From Oscillospiraceae bacterium (GTDB taxonomy: Bacteria > Bacillota > Clostridia > Oscillospirales > Ruminococcaceae), in contig WRLY01000002.1 of the NCBI GenBank assembly GCA_009776305.1, positions 62,001-126,000 on the forward strand: a DNA stretch of 64,000 bases, in the 5' to 3' direction. The position numbers and the translations under genes are program-made. The notes beneath the pieces were generated by a model, which had not been told where the DNA came from, did no database searches, and was given only the letters and a program-made list of their open reading frames with translations. Numbering within the stretch: position 1 is the stretch's first letter; each line of letters starts with the position of its first letter. This document shows positions 38,309-47,712 of the stretch, piece by piece.

Positions 38309-40321
38309 CTATTCTGTTTCTAAATTTAACCATTCGTCCGTGATTTCATTCAATCTTTCCCTGGCGCGTTCCAATTCTCCGCATTTTTCCTCTGCAAGAA
38401 TATAATCCGCGCAGATTTCGGGCAGGGTTAATTCAGCTTCAAGGCGTGAAATTTCCGATTCAAGCTGCTCAATCTCAGTTTCAAGTGTTTTTGTACGCAG
38501 ACGTTTCTTAGCGTCGGCAGCCCGCTTTTCCTTTGAGCGGTAATTAGAATTTGCGGCAGATTTTTCGGAAAGGTTTTCCGGTGTTTCTACCTCTAAATTA
38601 GCGGGCGCTGTTAATGATTCTTTGCGTTTTACTTCCATGTATTCATCAAACCCGCCGTCGTAAACCTGCGGGTTGTTTTCAGTAATTTCAAGAATTCTTG
38701 TAGATAGCTTATTAAGTAAATACCTGTCGTGTGAAACGAAAATCACCGTGCCGTCATAATCAAAAAGCGCTCTTTCAATAACCTCCCGCGTTGAAATATC
38801 AAGGTGATTTGTGGGTTCGTCCAATATAAGTACATTCCCGCGCTCTAATCTCATTAAGGCAAAACAAAGCTTTGCCCTCTCGCCGCCCGAAATTACCCCG
38901 ACTTTCTTGAAAACATCTTCGCCGCTTAAAAGTACACTCCCGAGCAACGTGCGGACTTCCACCTCTTTCATTGAGCGGAATTTTTTATGAACTGCGTCAA
39001 TTACCGTGTCGTTCAGGTTCAGCCGTGCGCTCCCTTGGTCAAAGTAGGAAATTTTGACGTTATCCGCCCATTCAACACTGCCTTTACGATTAGGGAGCAG
39101 ACGTTGAATGAGTTTCAAAACTGTTGATTTACCAATGCCGTTAGCTCCGACAATTCCGATTTTATCGCCGCGCCTGACATTAAAAGAAAGCGATTCAATA
39201 AGGGTTTTAGCCGGCGCGCCGCCAGAGGCAAAATCTTCCCCTCCCACGCTGACTTCAAGAGCCTTTACGCTGAGAATATCAAGCGGCGGCGTAATATCAT
39301 ACTCGAATTTAATTTTTGCGGCTTTTTCATATAAAACAGGTTTTTCAACAATTTCCATTGCGTCAAGTTTTTTGAGTCTGCTTTTAGCCATATTTGAGGT
39401 TGAGGCACGGACTAAATTCCTTGCTACATAATCTTCAAGCTTTGCGATTTCCTGCCTTTGGGCTTGGTATTCTTTCATCTGTCTTTCGACAAGCGCCTGC
39501 TTTTCTTTAGTGAAAGCTGAGTAATTCCCTTTAAAACGGCGCAGTTTCCCGCGCTCAATTTCACAGATTGAAGTACAAAGCTTATCGAGAAAATATCTGT
39601 CGTGGGAAACTATTAAAAGCGCACCCTTATATTCTTTTAAATAATCCTCAAGCCAAATTACGGTATTAAAATCGAGATGATTGGTAGGTTCGTCAAGAAT
39701 TAACAAGCCCGGGTTTTCAAGCAATAACTTAGCTATGGCAAGCCGTGTTTTTTCACCGCCGCTTAAAGTAGAAATAATTCTGCCGTAAGTATCGGGCGGG
39801 AAACCCATGCCGTTCAAAACCTTACTTATTTTAACGTCGGTTAAGTATCCGTCGTTAGTTTCAAAAAAAGCCGTCAGGCGGGAATATTCTTCGGCTGATT
39901 CTCGGTATTTATTGCTTTGATGGTCTTCGATACTACTCATTTCCGATTCAATTACCCGTAGTCTTTCTGCCGCGTCGTCAAGTGGCTTAAATACGCTTTT
40001 CATTTCATCGTAAACAGTATGATTTTCACCATTTTGGTTATTGACATCGGATTTACGTTGAATATTACCTCCGTCAGCTTGCCGATTTTGTGCTAAATAG
40101 CCGATGGTCACGCTTTTGTTTTTAAAAATTTTCGGCTCATTTGGAGCAGAGCGGTTTTCGGGATTTTCAAACCCTGTGATAATTCGCAAAAGCGTTGATT
40201 TCCCGCAACCGTTTACCCCTATTAAGCCTATACGGTCGTTGTCCTCAATTGTTAATCCGACGTCATCAAGGACGGTTTCGCCATTATAATATTTTGTGAT
40301 TTTTTCAAGGGAAATTATCAT
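38309..40321 (-). CDS. ABC-F family ATPase
   Basis: Two ABC domains (GVNGCGKSTLLR, GANGIGKSTVLK; LSGGEKTRLAIAKLL, LDEPTNHLD twice); no TM. Confidence 0.93.
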   Translation of the reverse strand: MIISLEKITKYYNGETVLDDVGLTIEDNDRIGLIGVNGCGKSTLLRIITGFENPENRSAPNEPKIFKNKSVTIGYLAQNRQADGGNIQRKSDVNNQNGENHTVYDEMKSVFKPLDDAAERLRVIESEMSSIEDHQSNKYRESAEEYSRLTAFFETNDGYLTDVKISKVLNGMGFPPDTYGRIISTLSGGEKTRLAIAKLLLENPGLLILDEPTNHLDFNTVIWLEDYLKEYKGALLIVSHDRYFLDKLCTSICEIERGKLRRFKGNYSAFTKEKQALVERQMKEYQAQRQEIAKLEDYVARNLVRASTSNMAKSRLKKLDAMEIVEKPVLYEKAAKIKFEYDITPPLDILSVKALEVSVGGEDFASGGAPAKTLIESLSFNVRRGDKIGIVGANGIGKSTVLKLIQRLLPNRKGSVEWADNVKISYFDQGSARLNLNDTVIDAVHKKFRSMKEVEVRTLLGSVLLSGEDVFKKVGVISGGERAKLCFALMRLERGNVLILDEPTNHLDISTREVIERALFDYDGTVIFVSHDRYLLNKLSTRILEITENNPQVYDGGFDEYMEVKRKESLTAPANLEVETPENLSEKSAANSNYRSKEKRAADAKKRLRTKTLETEIEQLESEISRLEAELTLPEICADYILAEEKCGELERARERLNEITDEWLNLETE

Positions 40322-40377
40322 TTTTGATTGCTCCGATTAGTTCATGGTGGTCAAAAATATGAAAAATAAAGAATGCT

Positions 40378-41748
40378 CTACTTTAAAAACGAATACTTTC
40401 TGTATTTTCCATTACGGCGACGACGACGTTTTTTAAATATTATGTAATTACGAATACGCAGAATAATTAAAATAACAAGCAACGCTCCTATGAACCCGAA
40501 AATCCAAAGAAAAACAACCGATATACCGCCTTTGCTTTGGTCTTGAACCGATTGAATATTATCTGCGCTTGCGGATAGGGTGTCTTCGATATTTATAATG
40601 TCTACCAACATATCTAATTCTCCCAATTTTCTATGCTCGGGATAATCAGGAAGAGAATCAGGTTGTAGCAATGTAAATACCGCATTGACCTGCGGCGGTT
40701 GGTACTCGTCGCCGTAACTTACGGTTCTGTAACTTATCTCAATATCATTTTTTGTACTTCCCTTTGGAATCAGGCAGTTAAACGGCTGTTCGGCGTACAG
40801 GTTCATCTCGGCTCGCACGCCTTCTTCGCTTGTAATTATATAATTGTCTTTCGACAGTTCATCCGCGTTAAAGCTTACATCGCTAAAGCTTTCAAAACCA
40901 TAATCCAATAACGCCGCTGTGTCTGTATATTTATCGTCGGCGGCGGCAGATTTCATAACAACGGCAATTAGCGTTCTGCCGTTTTTGCGGGCTGCCGTCA
41001 CAAGGGTATGTTGCGATTCGGGCGTCCAGCCTGTTTTACCCGCAATCACGCCGTCATATTTATACCAACCCGCTATTATAGAGTTATGACTCCAAAAAGT
41101 TCTTGCCTCGCGCTGTTTGTTGGTAGGCGGCATTTCGTATTTTTCCGCCCCGAATATTTCGGTAAATCCCGGTGTTTTTAACGCCGCCATAGTAATTACA
41201 GCCATATCATAAGCCGTCGTGTAATGTTCGGGTTCGGGCAGACCATGGGCATTTTTGAAACTTGTGTTTAATGCGCCGGCTTCTTTCGACCTTTCGGTCA
41301 TAAGCAGAGCGAAATTCTCCATAGAGCTACCGACATGTTCGGCGATGCCGTTGGCGGCGTCATTCCCCGATTCGATTGCCAGCGCGTATAAAGCCTGCTC
41401 AAGTGTTATTATTTCATCTACGTCAAGGGCAATGTGTGAGGTATCCCGCCCTATTGAAAAAACGGCGTCGTGAGACATAATTATTGTATCGCTGAGTTCA
41501 GCATTCTCTAACGCCAAAAGCCCGGTCATAATTTTAGTTATGCTTGCCGGTTCCATTTTTTTGTTCATGTTTTTTTCAAAAAGGACTTGTCCCGTATCGC
41601 CGTCAATTAACACGGCAGTTTCGGACTTTAACTGTTGTCTTAATTCTCGATTTGAGAACGGAATCGAAACGGCTCCTGCGGGAATTAAAAAACAGGCGAT
41701 TAAAACAATTATAATTAACAAAAAACTTGCAAATTTTTTTAACGGCAC
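40378..41748 (-). CDS. dacF: D-alanyl-D-alanine carboxypeptidase (DacF/PBP5 family)
   Basis: SxxK in EPASITKIMTGLLALE, SGNDAA, GKTGWTPES; C-terminal TM. Confidence 0.93.
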   Translation of the reverse strand: MPLKKFASFLLIIIVLIACFLIPAGAVSIPFSNRELRQQLKSETAVLIDGDTGQVLFEKNMNKKMEPASITKIMTGLLALENAELSDTIIMSHDAVFSIGRDTSHIALDVDEIITLEQALYALAIESGNDAANGIAEHVGSSMENFALLMTERSKEAGALNTSFKNAHGLPEPEHYTTAYDMAVITMAALKTPGFTEIFGAEKYEMPPTNKQREARTFWSHNSIIAGWYKYDGVIAGKTGWTPESQHTLVTAARKNGRTLIAVVMKSAAADDKYTDTAALLDYGFESFSDVSFNADELSKDNYIITSEEGVRAEMNLYAEQPFNCLIPKGSTKNDIEISYRTVSYGDEYQPPQVNAVFTLLQPDSLPDYPEHRKLGELDMLVDIINIEDTLSASADNIQSVQDQSKGGISVVFLWIFGFIGALLVILIILRIRNYIIFKKRRRRRNGKYRKYSFLK

Positions 41749-41799
41749 TTAATAAAAACCTCGATTTTTAAATTTTTTTGGAATCTGTGCTCAGTACCC

Positions 41800-42207
41800 T
41801 TATTCATGTATATGGGCGAAACCCTGTTCAAAAATATCATTAACATGCTTGTCTGCAAGGGAGTAGTAAACGATTTTCCCCTGTTTGCGAAACTTTACTA
41901 AATTACCGAGACGAAGGGACTTCAGTTGATGAGATATTGCCGATTTGGTCATATTTAAAAGCACCGCAAGGTCGCATACGCACATTTCGCTACAATGCAA
42001 AGCCCATAAAATTTTCACCCGCGTGGGGTCTGAAAACATTTTGTAAAGATTCGCGAGTTTTAAAAAATCTTCACCCTGCGGCATCATACTGCGGACTTTG
42101 CTGACCGATTCCTCGTGAATCACTTCGCAGTCACACTTATCGGAAATTGCCTGAATCGAGGTCGTTTGAGTCTTGGTCAAGCTTAATACCCCCTTTAAAT
42201 TGAGCAA
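41800..42207 (-). CDS. ArsR/SmtB family metal-responsive regulator (CadC-like)
   Basis: CDCE N-terminal motif; MFSDPTRVKILWALHCSEMCVCDLAVLLNMTKSAISHQLKSLR. Confidence 0.9.
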   Translation of the reverse strand: MLNLKGVLSLTKTQTTSIQAISDKCDCEVIHEESVSKVRSMMPQGEDFLKLANLYKMFSDPTRVKILWALHCSEMCVCDLAVLLNMTKSAISHQLKSLRLGNLVKFRKQGKIVYYSLADKHVNDIFEQGFAHIHE

Positions 42208-42215
42208 TTACTCAA
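42200..42215. promoter_or_regulatory. Candidate operator for the ArsR-family regulator
   Basis: TTGAGCAATTACTCAA near-perfect dyad at the start of the gene. Confidence 0.5.
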
Positions 42216-42333
42216 TCATAAAATGATTATACATTATATTTTTAAATTTGTCAATATACGTAATGATTGACTTTTAAGCCGATACATGATAAAATAAACA
42301 AAGAAAAAAGTCAAAAAATGAGGTATATGACAG

Positions 42334-44778
42334 ATGAAGAAAATTTTACTCCCCACAATACTTGCAATATTAGTTTTTGTTACTTTTACATGCTCTGTTT
42401 ATATTTCTGTAGGAAATAAAAACCTGTATAAGATAAGAGATGATTTTGATATGGACAGGGTTTTTGATACCCTTACCGAAATATCGAGAGAACCTCGTCC
42501 GCGCGGCAGTGCTACTCATCAAAGGGTATTGGATTTTGTTTATACCGAGCTTGCGTCTTATGGAACGGAGCCTGTAATAATAGAATATATGACGACTTAT
42601 GAAGATGCAGTCAGGTTGGGAGGGTATGGCGAGGAATACACGCTGATTCCCGACACTAAGGTAACTAATATTTTAGTGGAATTTACCGGAGAAAAGTCAG
42701 ACGATATACTTTTGTTTGCCGCCCATACCGATAGTGTGCCTATGGGAGCGGGGGCGGGTGACGCCGGCGTTCCGGTTGCCGCTATGCTTGAGGTAATAAG
42801 ACAGATTAAAACGCGGGAACTCACTTTTGACAACACCGTTGTATTCCTTTTCACCGATGGGGAGGAAGAAGGCTTGCTCGGCGCTTATCTCTTTGCCGAG
42901 AGACGGCAGCCTGTCAACAATGTTGATTCAAGATTTGTGAATTTAATGGACGACGTAAAATTTGTCGCCAACTGGGAGTGCAGGGGAACAGGCGGAATGC
43001 TGAATATGTTTGAAACGACAAACGGGGAATATAACGGTATTCCAAGCGGCAATTACAATACTGTTAAACATTTCGCGAAAATTAACGATAATATTTTCGC
43101 CAATTCAATTACCGATTTCGTCTACAGCCAAATGCCAAACGGCACGGATTTTTCGGCTTTTTCGGAGCAGGGCGTACAGGGCTTGAACTTTGCCAACCTC
43201 GGAGAGGGCTATAACTACCATACCGCTAATGACAACGTCGGGAAACTTTCGGATTTAATCGTTGCCCAAAACGGCAACATGATGCTCGAGGTTCTTTACT
43301 ATTTCGGCAATCTGGATTTAAACACGCTTTACGGTGTTGAAAACAGTGCGGTTTTTTACACATGGCTAAATTTGTTTACCTTTTATTATCCGCCGTGGGT
43401 TGCTGTAGCGTTCGGGGTTTTAAGTCTGTTGTTAATCGCGACGGCTTTATTCCTTAATGCCAGGTTAAGAAAATATTCTCTAAAAGGCTTATTATTAGCC
43501 CTGCTTTCTAATATTGCAGCGGTTGTCATTTCTTTGCTGATGGCATTTTTGGTTAGAAGCGGCTTGGCTCTAATTCCGGTTTACGGCAGACTTTTAGGTT
43601 CGTATTCGTTCAGTCATTGGATTACGGTACTTGGCTTTTTGTTCTTAACCCTTGGGGTTTATGTTGCGGTTCTCGCTGTAATGAATAAGTGGCTATCGCT
43701 AAAATATAAGTCAACGCCGCAATACTTATTTTTGGCTAATTGTATTTTTATGGGTGCAATAGGTTCTTTGGGTGCTGTTTTCGCTCCCGAACTCAGCATT
43801 TTATTCTCGCCTGCGGGATTTGTCGGGGCGGTTATATTGGCGTTAAATATGGGTGTTAAGCGTGATATATCTAAATTTTACTTAGGCGTAATTCCCTGCA
43901 TTTGTATGCTTCCTTTGGCTGTGCCTTTGGCAATTTTGGCTTCCGATGCTTTGGGGCTGACTTTGGGCTGGGCGCTCGGAATAGTCCCCGTACTGGCGCT
44001 TGGTTTTATCATTCCTTATTTGTTTGAAATAGAGAGCCCAATAAAGGTTATAAGTAAAATCAACCGTTTGGTGGCGGGTGGGTTTATCCTTGCGGGACTT
44101 GTATTGATTTTGTCACTTGCCGCCTTTCCGCTTAATCTTTCCACAAATATTTACGAAAAAGCAAGCGGAATACACAAGCTTTTTAATGATGACACGATTA
44201 TTTATAGATATGACCTTGAAACCGATTCGGGAATATTTATTATGTACGACCAATCGGCTTACGAATATTTGGAAAGAGAGTACGGACTCACAGGCAGGTT
44301 TGACGCCGAGCTTAACGGTTATGTCCTTGCGCTTGACGGAGTCGCGGATTCAGATAAATTAGCCGAGCCTGAAATAATTACTTCTTATAATGGGGAATTT
44401 TTTGAGATTGACGTGCGAAAGGTTTCGGATTCAGAAGGGGCTTTTTCGTTGTTTTTCCCCTTAAACGCGAGTGATTCCGGCGCTTATACAAATATCACAA
44501 GAATAGAAGTTGAAGACGAAAACGGTAAATATTTATTTGAAGCAGAAAACTTTATGGAATATATGACCGAGCGAGGGGAAATTAAGTTCAGAAGCTTTTC
44601 GGATTCAATAATTCGTGTTTACACAAACAACGATAACGCGCTTTTATTCGGATACACGGAAAATTATTATTTAGATTTTGACGGCGCTGTATTCAAAGCA
44701 CCAAAATCAATAGAAGAAAATGAAATAAATTTAAAAACCGGAGTTGAAGTCTATAAATGGTTTTTTATAGCCCGTTAA
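42334..44778 (+). CDS. M28 family zinc peptidase with multi-TM C-terminal region
   Basis: LLFAAHTDSVPMGAGAGDAG, FTDGEEEGLLGA, multiple hydrophobic segments after residue ~340. Confidence 0.88.
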   Translation: MKKILLPTILAILVFVTFTCSVYISVGNKNLYKIRDDFDMDRVFDTLTEISREPRPRGSATHQRVLDFVYTELASYGTEPVIIEYMTTYEDAVRLGGYGEEYTLIPDTKVTNILVEFTGEKSDDILLFAAHTDSVPMGAGAGDAGVPVAAMLEVIRQIKTRELTFDNTVVFLFTDGEEEGLLGAYLFAERRQPVNNVDSRFVNLMDDVKFVANWECRGTGGMLNMFETTNGEYNGIPSGNYNTVKHFAKINDNIFANSITDFVYSQMPNGTDFSAFSEQGVQGLNFANLGEGYNYHTANDNVGKLSDLIVAQNGNMMLEVLYYFGNLDLNTLYGVENSAVFYTWLNLFTFYYPPWVAVAFGVLSLLLIATALFLNARLRKYSLKGLLLALLSNIAAVVISLLMAFLVRSGLALIPVYGRLLGSYSFSHWITVLGFLFLTLGVYVAVLAVMNKWLSLKYKSTPQYLFLANCIFMGAIGSLGAVFAPELSILFSPAGFVGAVILALNMGVKRDISKFYLGVIPCICMLPLAVPLAILASDALGLTLGWALGIVPVLALGFIIPYLFEIESPIKVISKINRLVAGGFILAGLVLILSLAAFPLNLSTNIYEKASGIHKLFNDDTIIYRYDLETDSGIFIMYDQSAYEYLEREYGLTGRFDAELNGYVLALDGVADSDKLAEPEIITSYNGEFFEIDVRKVSDSEGAFSLFFPLNASDSGAYTNITRIEVEDENGKYLFEAENFMEYMTERGEIKFRSFSDSIIRVYTNNDNALLFGYTENYYLDFDGAVFKAPKSIEENEINLKTGVEVYKWFFIAR

Positions 44779-44843
44779 TACAATAATATATGTTTACACT
44801 AACAAAGATAAGCCGATTATAACAAATACGGAGGTATAAATAT

Positions 44844-45758
44844 ATGACAATCCATGAATTACAAAATGCAATCCGAAACCTAAAGCAGGAGCGGAATATT
44901 TGCTTATTGGCGCATAGTTATCAGGCGCGGGAAATTATAGAGGTAGCGGATTACAGCGGAGACTCCTACGCTTTGAGCGTAGCCGCCACCAAAGCCACTC
45001 AAAGCACAGTTATAATGTGCGGCGTTCGCTTTATGGCAGAGACGGTGAAAATACTGTCGCCTGAAAAAACAGTCTACCTCGCGAACGGTGAAGCCGGATG
45101 TCCTATGGCAGAGCAGATGGAACCCGAGCTGATTTCTGCCGTCAAGCAAAAATATCCCGATTATACCGTGGTGGCTTATATAAATACTACGGCAGAGCTT
45201 AAAGCAATCAGCGACGTCTGCGTAACCTCTTCTTCGGCTGTAAGTATTGTAAGAAAATTAGAGAATCCCAATATATTATTTATCCCCGACTGTAATCTCG
45301 GCGATTATGTAGCGAAGCAGATTCCCGAAAAAAACGTTAAGCTGTTGCAGGGCGGCTGTCCTATTCACGCCTGTGTTGATATGCGGGACGTTGAAAAGGC
45401 TAAGAAAAAAAATCCGAATGCGCTTTTGCTTATTCATCCCGAATGTCTTCCGAGCGTTGTGGCGGCGGCTGATTTTGTGGGCTCTACGTCGGCTATTATG
45501 GAATACGCAAAAAATTCCCCCGAGAGGGAATTTATAATCGGTACTGAAATGAGTATTGCCGAGCATTTGCAGTATGCCTGTCCCGACAAAAGATTCTATG
45601 TTTTAAGTCAAAAGCTACTTTGCCCTAATATGAAAATCACGACTTTGGTTGACCTGTATCATTCGCTTTCGGGGAAGGGCGGGGAGGAAATCGTTCTACC
45701 GCAGGACTTAATCAGGGACGCGAGGAAATGTATTGATGAGATGATAAGGCTGGGATGA
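44844..45758 (+). CDS. nadA: Quinolinate synthase NadA
   Basis: NICLLAHSYQAREI, FIPDCNLGDYVA, LLIHPECLPSVV, GTEMSIAEHL. Confidence 0.95.
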   Translation: MTIHELQNAIRNLKQERNICLLAHSYQAREIIEVADYSGDSYALSVAATKATQSTVIMCGVRFMAETVKILSPEKTVYLANGEAGCPMAEQMEPELISAVKQKYPDYTVVAYINTTAELKAISDVCVTSSSAVSIVRKLENPNILFIPDCNLGDYVAKQIPEKNVKLLQGGCPIHACVDMRDVEKAKKKNPNALLLIHPECLPSVVAAADFVGSTSAIMEYAKNSPEREFIIGTEMSIAEHLQYACPDKRFYVLSQKLLCPNMKITTLVDLYHSLSGKGGEEIVLPQDLIRDARKCIDEMIRLG

Positions 45759-45834
45759 ATTTTCATAAGTTTTTCGGCTCACCTTATAATTTGAGCGTTT
45801 TGTAAAATTTCAAAAAAAATTAATATTTTTTCTA

Positions 45835-45863
45835 TTGACATTTAATATTTTTTGATATATAAT
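45835..45863 (+). promoter_or_regulatory. Consensus sigma-A promoter of rubrerythrin
   Basis: TTGACA (45835-45840), 17 nt, TATAAT (45858-45863). Confidence 0.8.
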
Positions 45864-45876
45864 AATAAATATCAAT

Positions 45877-45891
45877 TGATAATAATTATTA
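45877..45891. promoter_or_regulatory. Candidate Fur/PerR family operator
   Basis: TGATAATAATTATTA versus 7-1-7 TGATAATnATTATCA, one mismatch. Confidence 0.6.
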
Positions 45892-45906
45892 ATAAGGAGG
45901 TTTTTT

Positions 45907-46452
45907 ATGAAAAAATTTATCTGCACCATTTGCGGCTATGTACATGAGGGTTCTGAACCGCCTGAAAAATGCCCGCAATGCAAAGCCCCCGCCTCTAAGT
46001 TCACTGAGCAGCCGGGAGAAGGGTTAGCTTTCGCCGATGAGCATCGCATAGGCGTGGCTAAAGACGTTGACCCTGAAATTGTTGAAGGGCTTCGTCAAAA
46101 CTTTATGGGTGAATGTACCGAAGTGGGAATGTATCTTGCCATGAGCCGTCAGGCAGACAGGGAGGGTTTCCCCGAAGTCGCAGAAGCCTACAAAAGGATT
46201 GCTTTTGAAGAAGCCGAACACGCCGCTAAATTCGCCGAACTTCTTGGAGAAGTCGTTGACGTTTCAACTAAGAAAAATCTTGAAATGCGGGTTTTGGCGG
46301 AACACGGAGCGACGCAGGGCAAAAAAGACCTTGCGACAAGGGCAAAACAGCTTGACCTTGATGCTATTCACGACACCGTACATGAAATGTGTAAAGACGA
46401 AGCCCGTCACGGTATGGCGTTTCAGGGCTTGCTGAAACGGTATTTTCAGTGA
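45907..46452 (+). CDS. Rubrerythrin with N-terminal rubredoxin domain (reverse rubrerythrin type)
   Basis: [29 protein letters not shown] at N-terminus, followed by ferritin-like EXXH motifs (EEAEHA, DEARHG). Confidence 0.94.
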   Translation: MKKFICTICGYVHEGSEPPEKCPQCKAPASKFTEQPGEGLAFADEHRIGVAKDVDPEIVEGLRQNFMGECTEVGMYLAMSRQADREGFPEVAEAYKRIAFEEAEHAAKFAELLGEVVDVSTKKNLEMRVLAEHGATQGKKDLATRAKQLDLDAIHDTVHEMCKDEARHGMAFQGLLKRYFQ

Positions 46453-46465
46453 TTAAGTTTATCGG

Positions 46466-46510
46466 TTTAAAGAAAAAACCAATCCTTTAAGGATTGGTTT
46501 TTTCTTTAAA
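46466..46510. terminator. Bidirectional terminator overlapping the 3' end of the aminotransferase gene
   Basis: TTTAAAGAAAAAACCAATCCTT T AAGGATTGGTTTTTTCTTTAAA, 22-bp arms. Confidence 0.9.
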
Positions 46511-47671
46511 CGCATGCTCTAATTTTTCAAGGGCGGTATTTATTAACCCGCGTGGGCAGGCGACATTAATCCTTTGAAAGCCCTTTCCGTCTTCGCCGAA
46601 CATTGTACCCGAGTCAAGCCAAAGCCCAGCCTCATGAATTATTCTTCGGTCAAGCTCCTCCTGCGTTAGTTTATAAGCTGAAAAATCAAGCCATACAAGA
46701 TATGTACCCTGAGGCTCGATAAGTTTTACACGCGGAAGCCGCTCCTTTAAAAATTCTTTGACGGCGCTTATATTTCCTTGTAAATATATTTTAAGCTCCG
46801 TCAGCCATTCACTGCCTTTTGAATAGGCGCTTTTACAGGCGGCAAGCCCGAGAGTATTAAGTTGGCTGTAGCCGCTTTTAGCTATTTCAGATTTAAACAA
46901 ACGGCGAAGCTTTGTGTTTTTAATAAAAATATTGGCAATCTGTAATCCCGCTAAATTGAAAGTTTTACTCGGCGCGGTCATAATCACCGCGTTTTTTTCA
47001 ATATTGCCGAAACAGACATGTTCGTATCCACTCCAAACAAAGTCGCAGTGGATTTCATCGGAGATAACCAAAACGTTATTATCGGCGCAGATTTTGTTCA
47101 GGCGTTCAAGCTCGACCCTTGTCCAGACCCGCCCCACAGGGTTGTGCGGGTTGCAAAGTATAAATAATTTTACATTTTCGGTTTTAATTTTACTTTCAAA
47201 GTCGTCAAAGTCAATGCTGTAATTCCCTTCGTTATAATTAAGAGGATTCATAACTAAATTTCTGCCGTTATCGCGGATAACCTCAAAAAAAGGATAGTAA
47301 ACCGGCGTTTGAATAATTATGCCGTCGCTCGGTTGGGTGAAAGCTCGGATTGCCATGGCGATGGCGTATACCACGCCGGGGGTTTTGACAGTTTCATGTC
47401 TGCTTACGGAATAACCGTAACGTGAAAAAAACCAATCGGTAACGGCGTTGTAATAATCATTTTTTGCCTCTGTGTAGCCGAATATGCCGTGGCGGACAGC
47501 TTTTTCCACATCGACTAAAACTTCGGGCGGGGCGGGGAAGTCCATATCGGCTATCCATAAAGGAATCAAGTTCCCGGACATTTTTCGCTCGGCGGCAAAG
47601 TCGTATTTTAAAGAATCGGTGTTTTTTCTGTTTACTACAGTGTCAAAATTATATTTCATATTCTTGCTCAT
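46487..47671 (-). CDS. MalY/PatB family PLP-dependent aminotransferase / cystathionine beta-lyase
   Basis: IPLWIADMDFPAPPEV, LCNPHNPVGRVW, TAPSKTFNLAGLQIAN. Confidence 0.93.
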   Translation of the reverse strand: MSKNMKYNFDTVVNRKNTDSLKYDFAAERKMSGNLIPLWIADMDFPAPPEVLVDVEKAVRHGIFGYTEAKNDYYNAVTDWFFSRYGYSVSRHETVKTPGVVYAIAMAIRAFTQPSDGIIIQTPVYYPFFEVIRDNGRNLVMNPLNYNEGNYSIDFDDFESKIKTENVKLFILCNPHNPVGRVWTRVELERLNKICADNNVLVISDEIHCDFVWSGYEHVCFGNIEKNAVIMTAPSKTFNLAGLQIANIFIKNTKLRRLFKSEIAKSGYSQLNTLGLAACKSAYSKGSEWLTELKIYLQGNISAVKEFLKERLPRVKLIEPQGTYLVWLDFSAYKLTQEELDRRIIHEAGLWLDSGTMFGEDGKGFQRINVACPRGLINTALEKLEHAFKEKTNP

Positions 47672-47712
47672 TTCGGTAAAATTTTACAGAACGAGATTGA
47701 TTTTGCGGGCGG

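Noticed and set aside
44844-45758. nadA as part of an NAD biosynthesis operon
   Set aside because: nadB and nadC are not adjacent; nothing unusual can be concluded without the rest of the genome.
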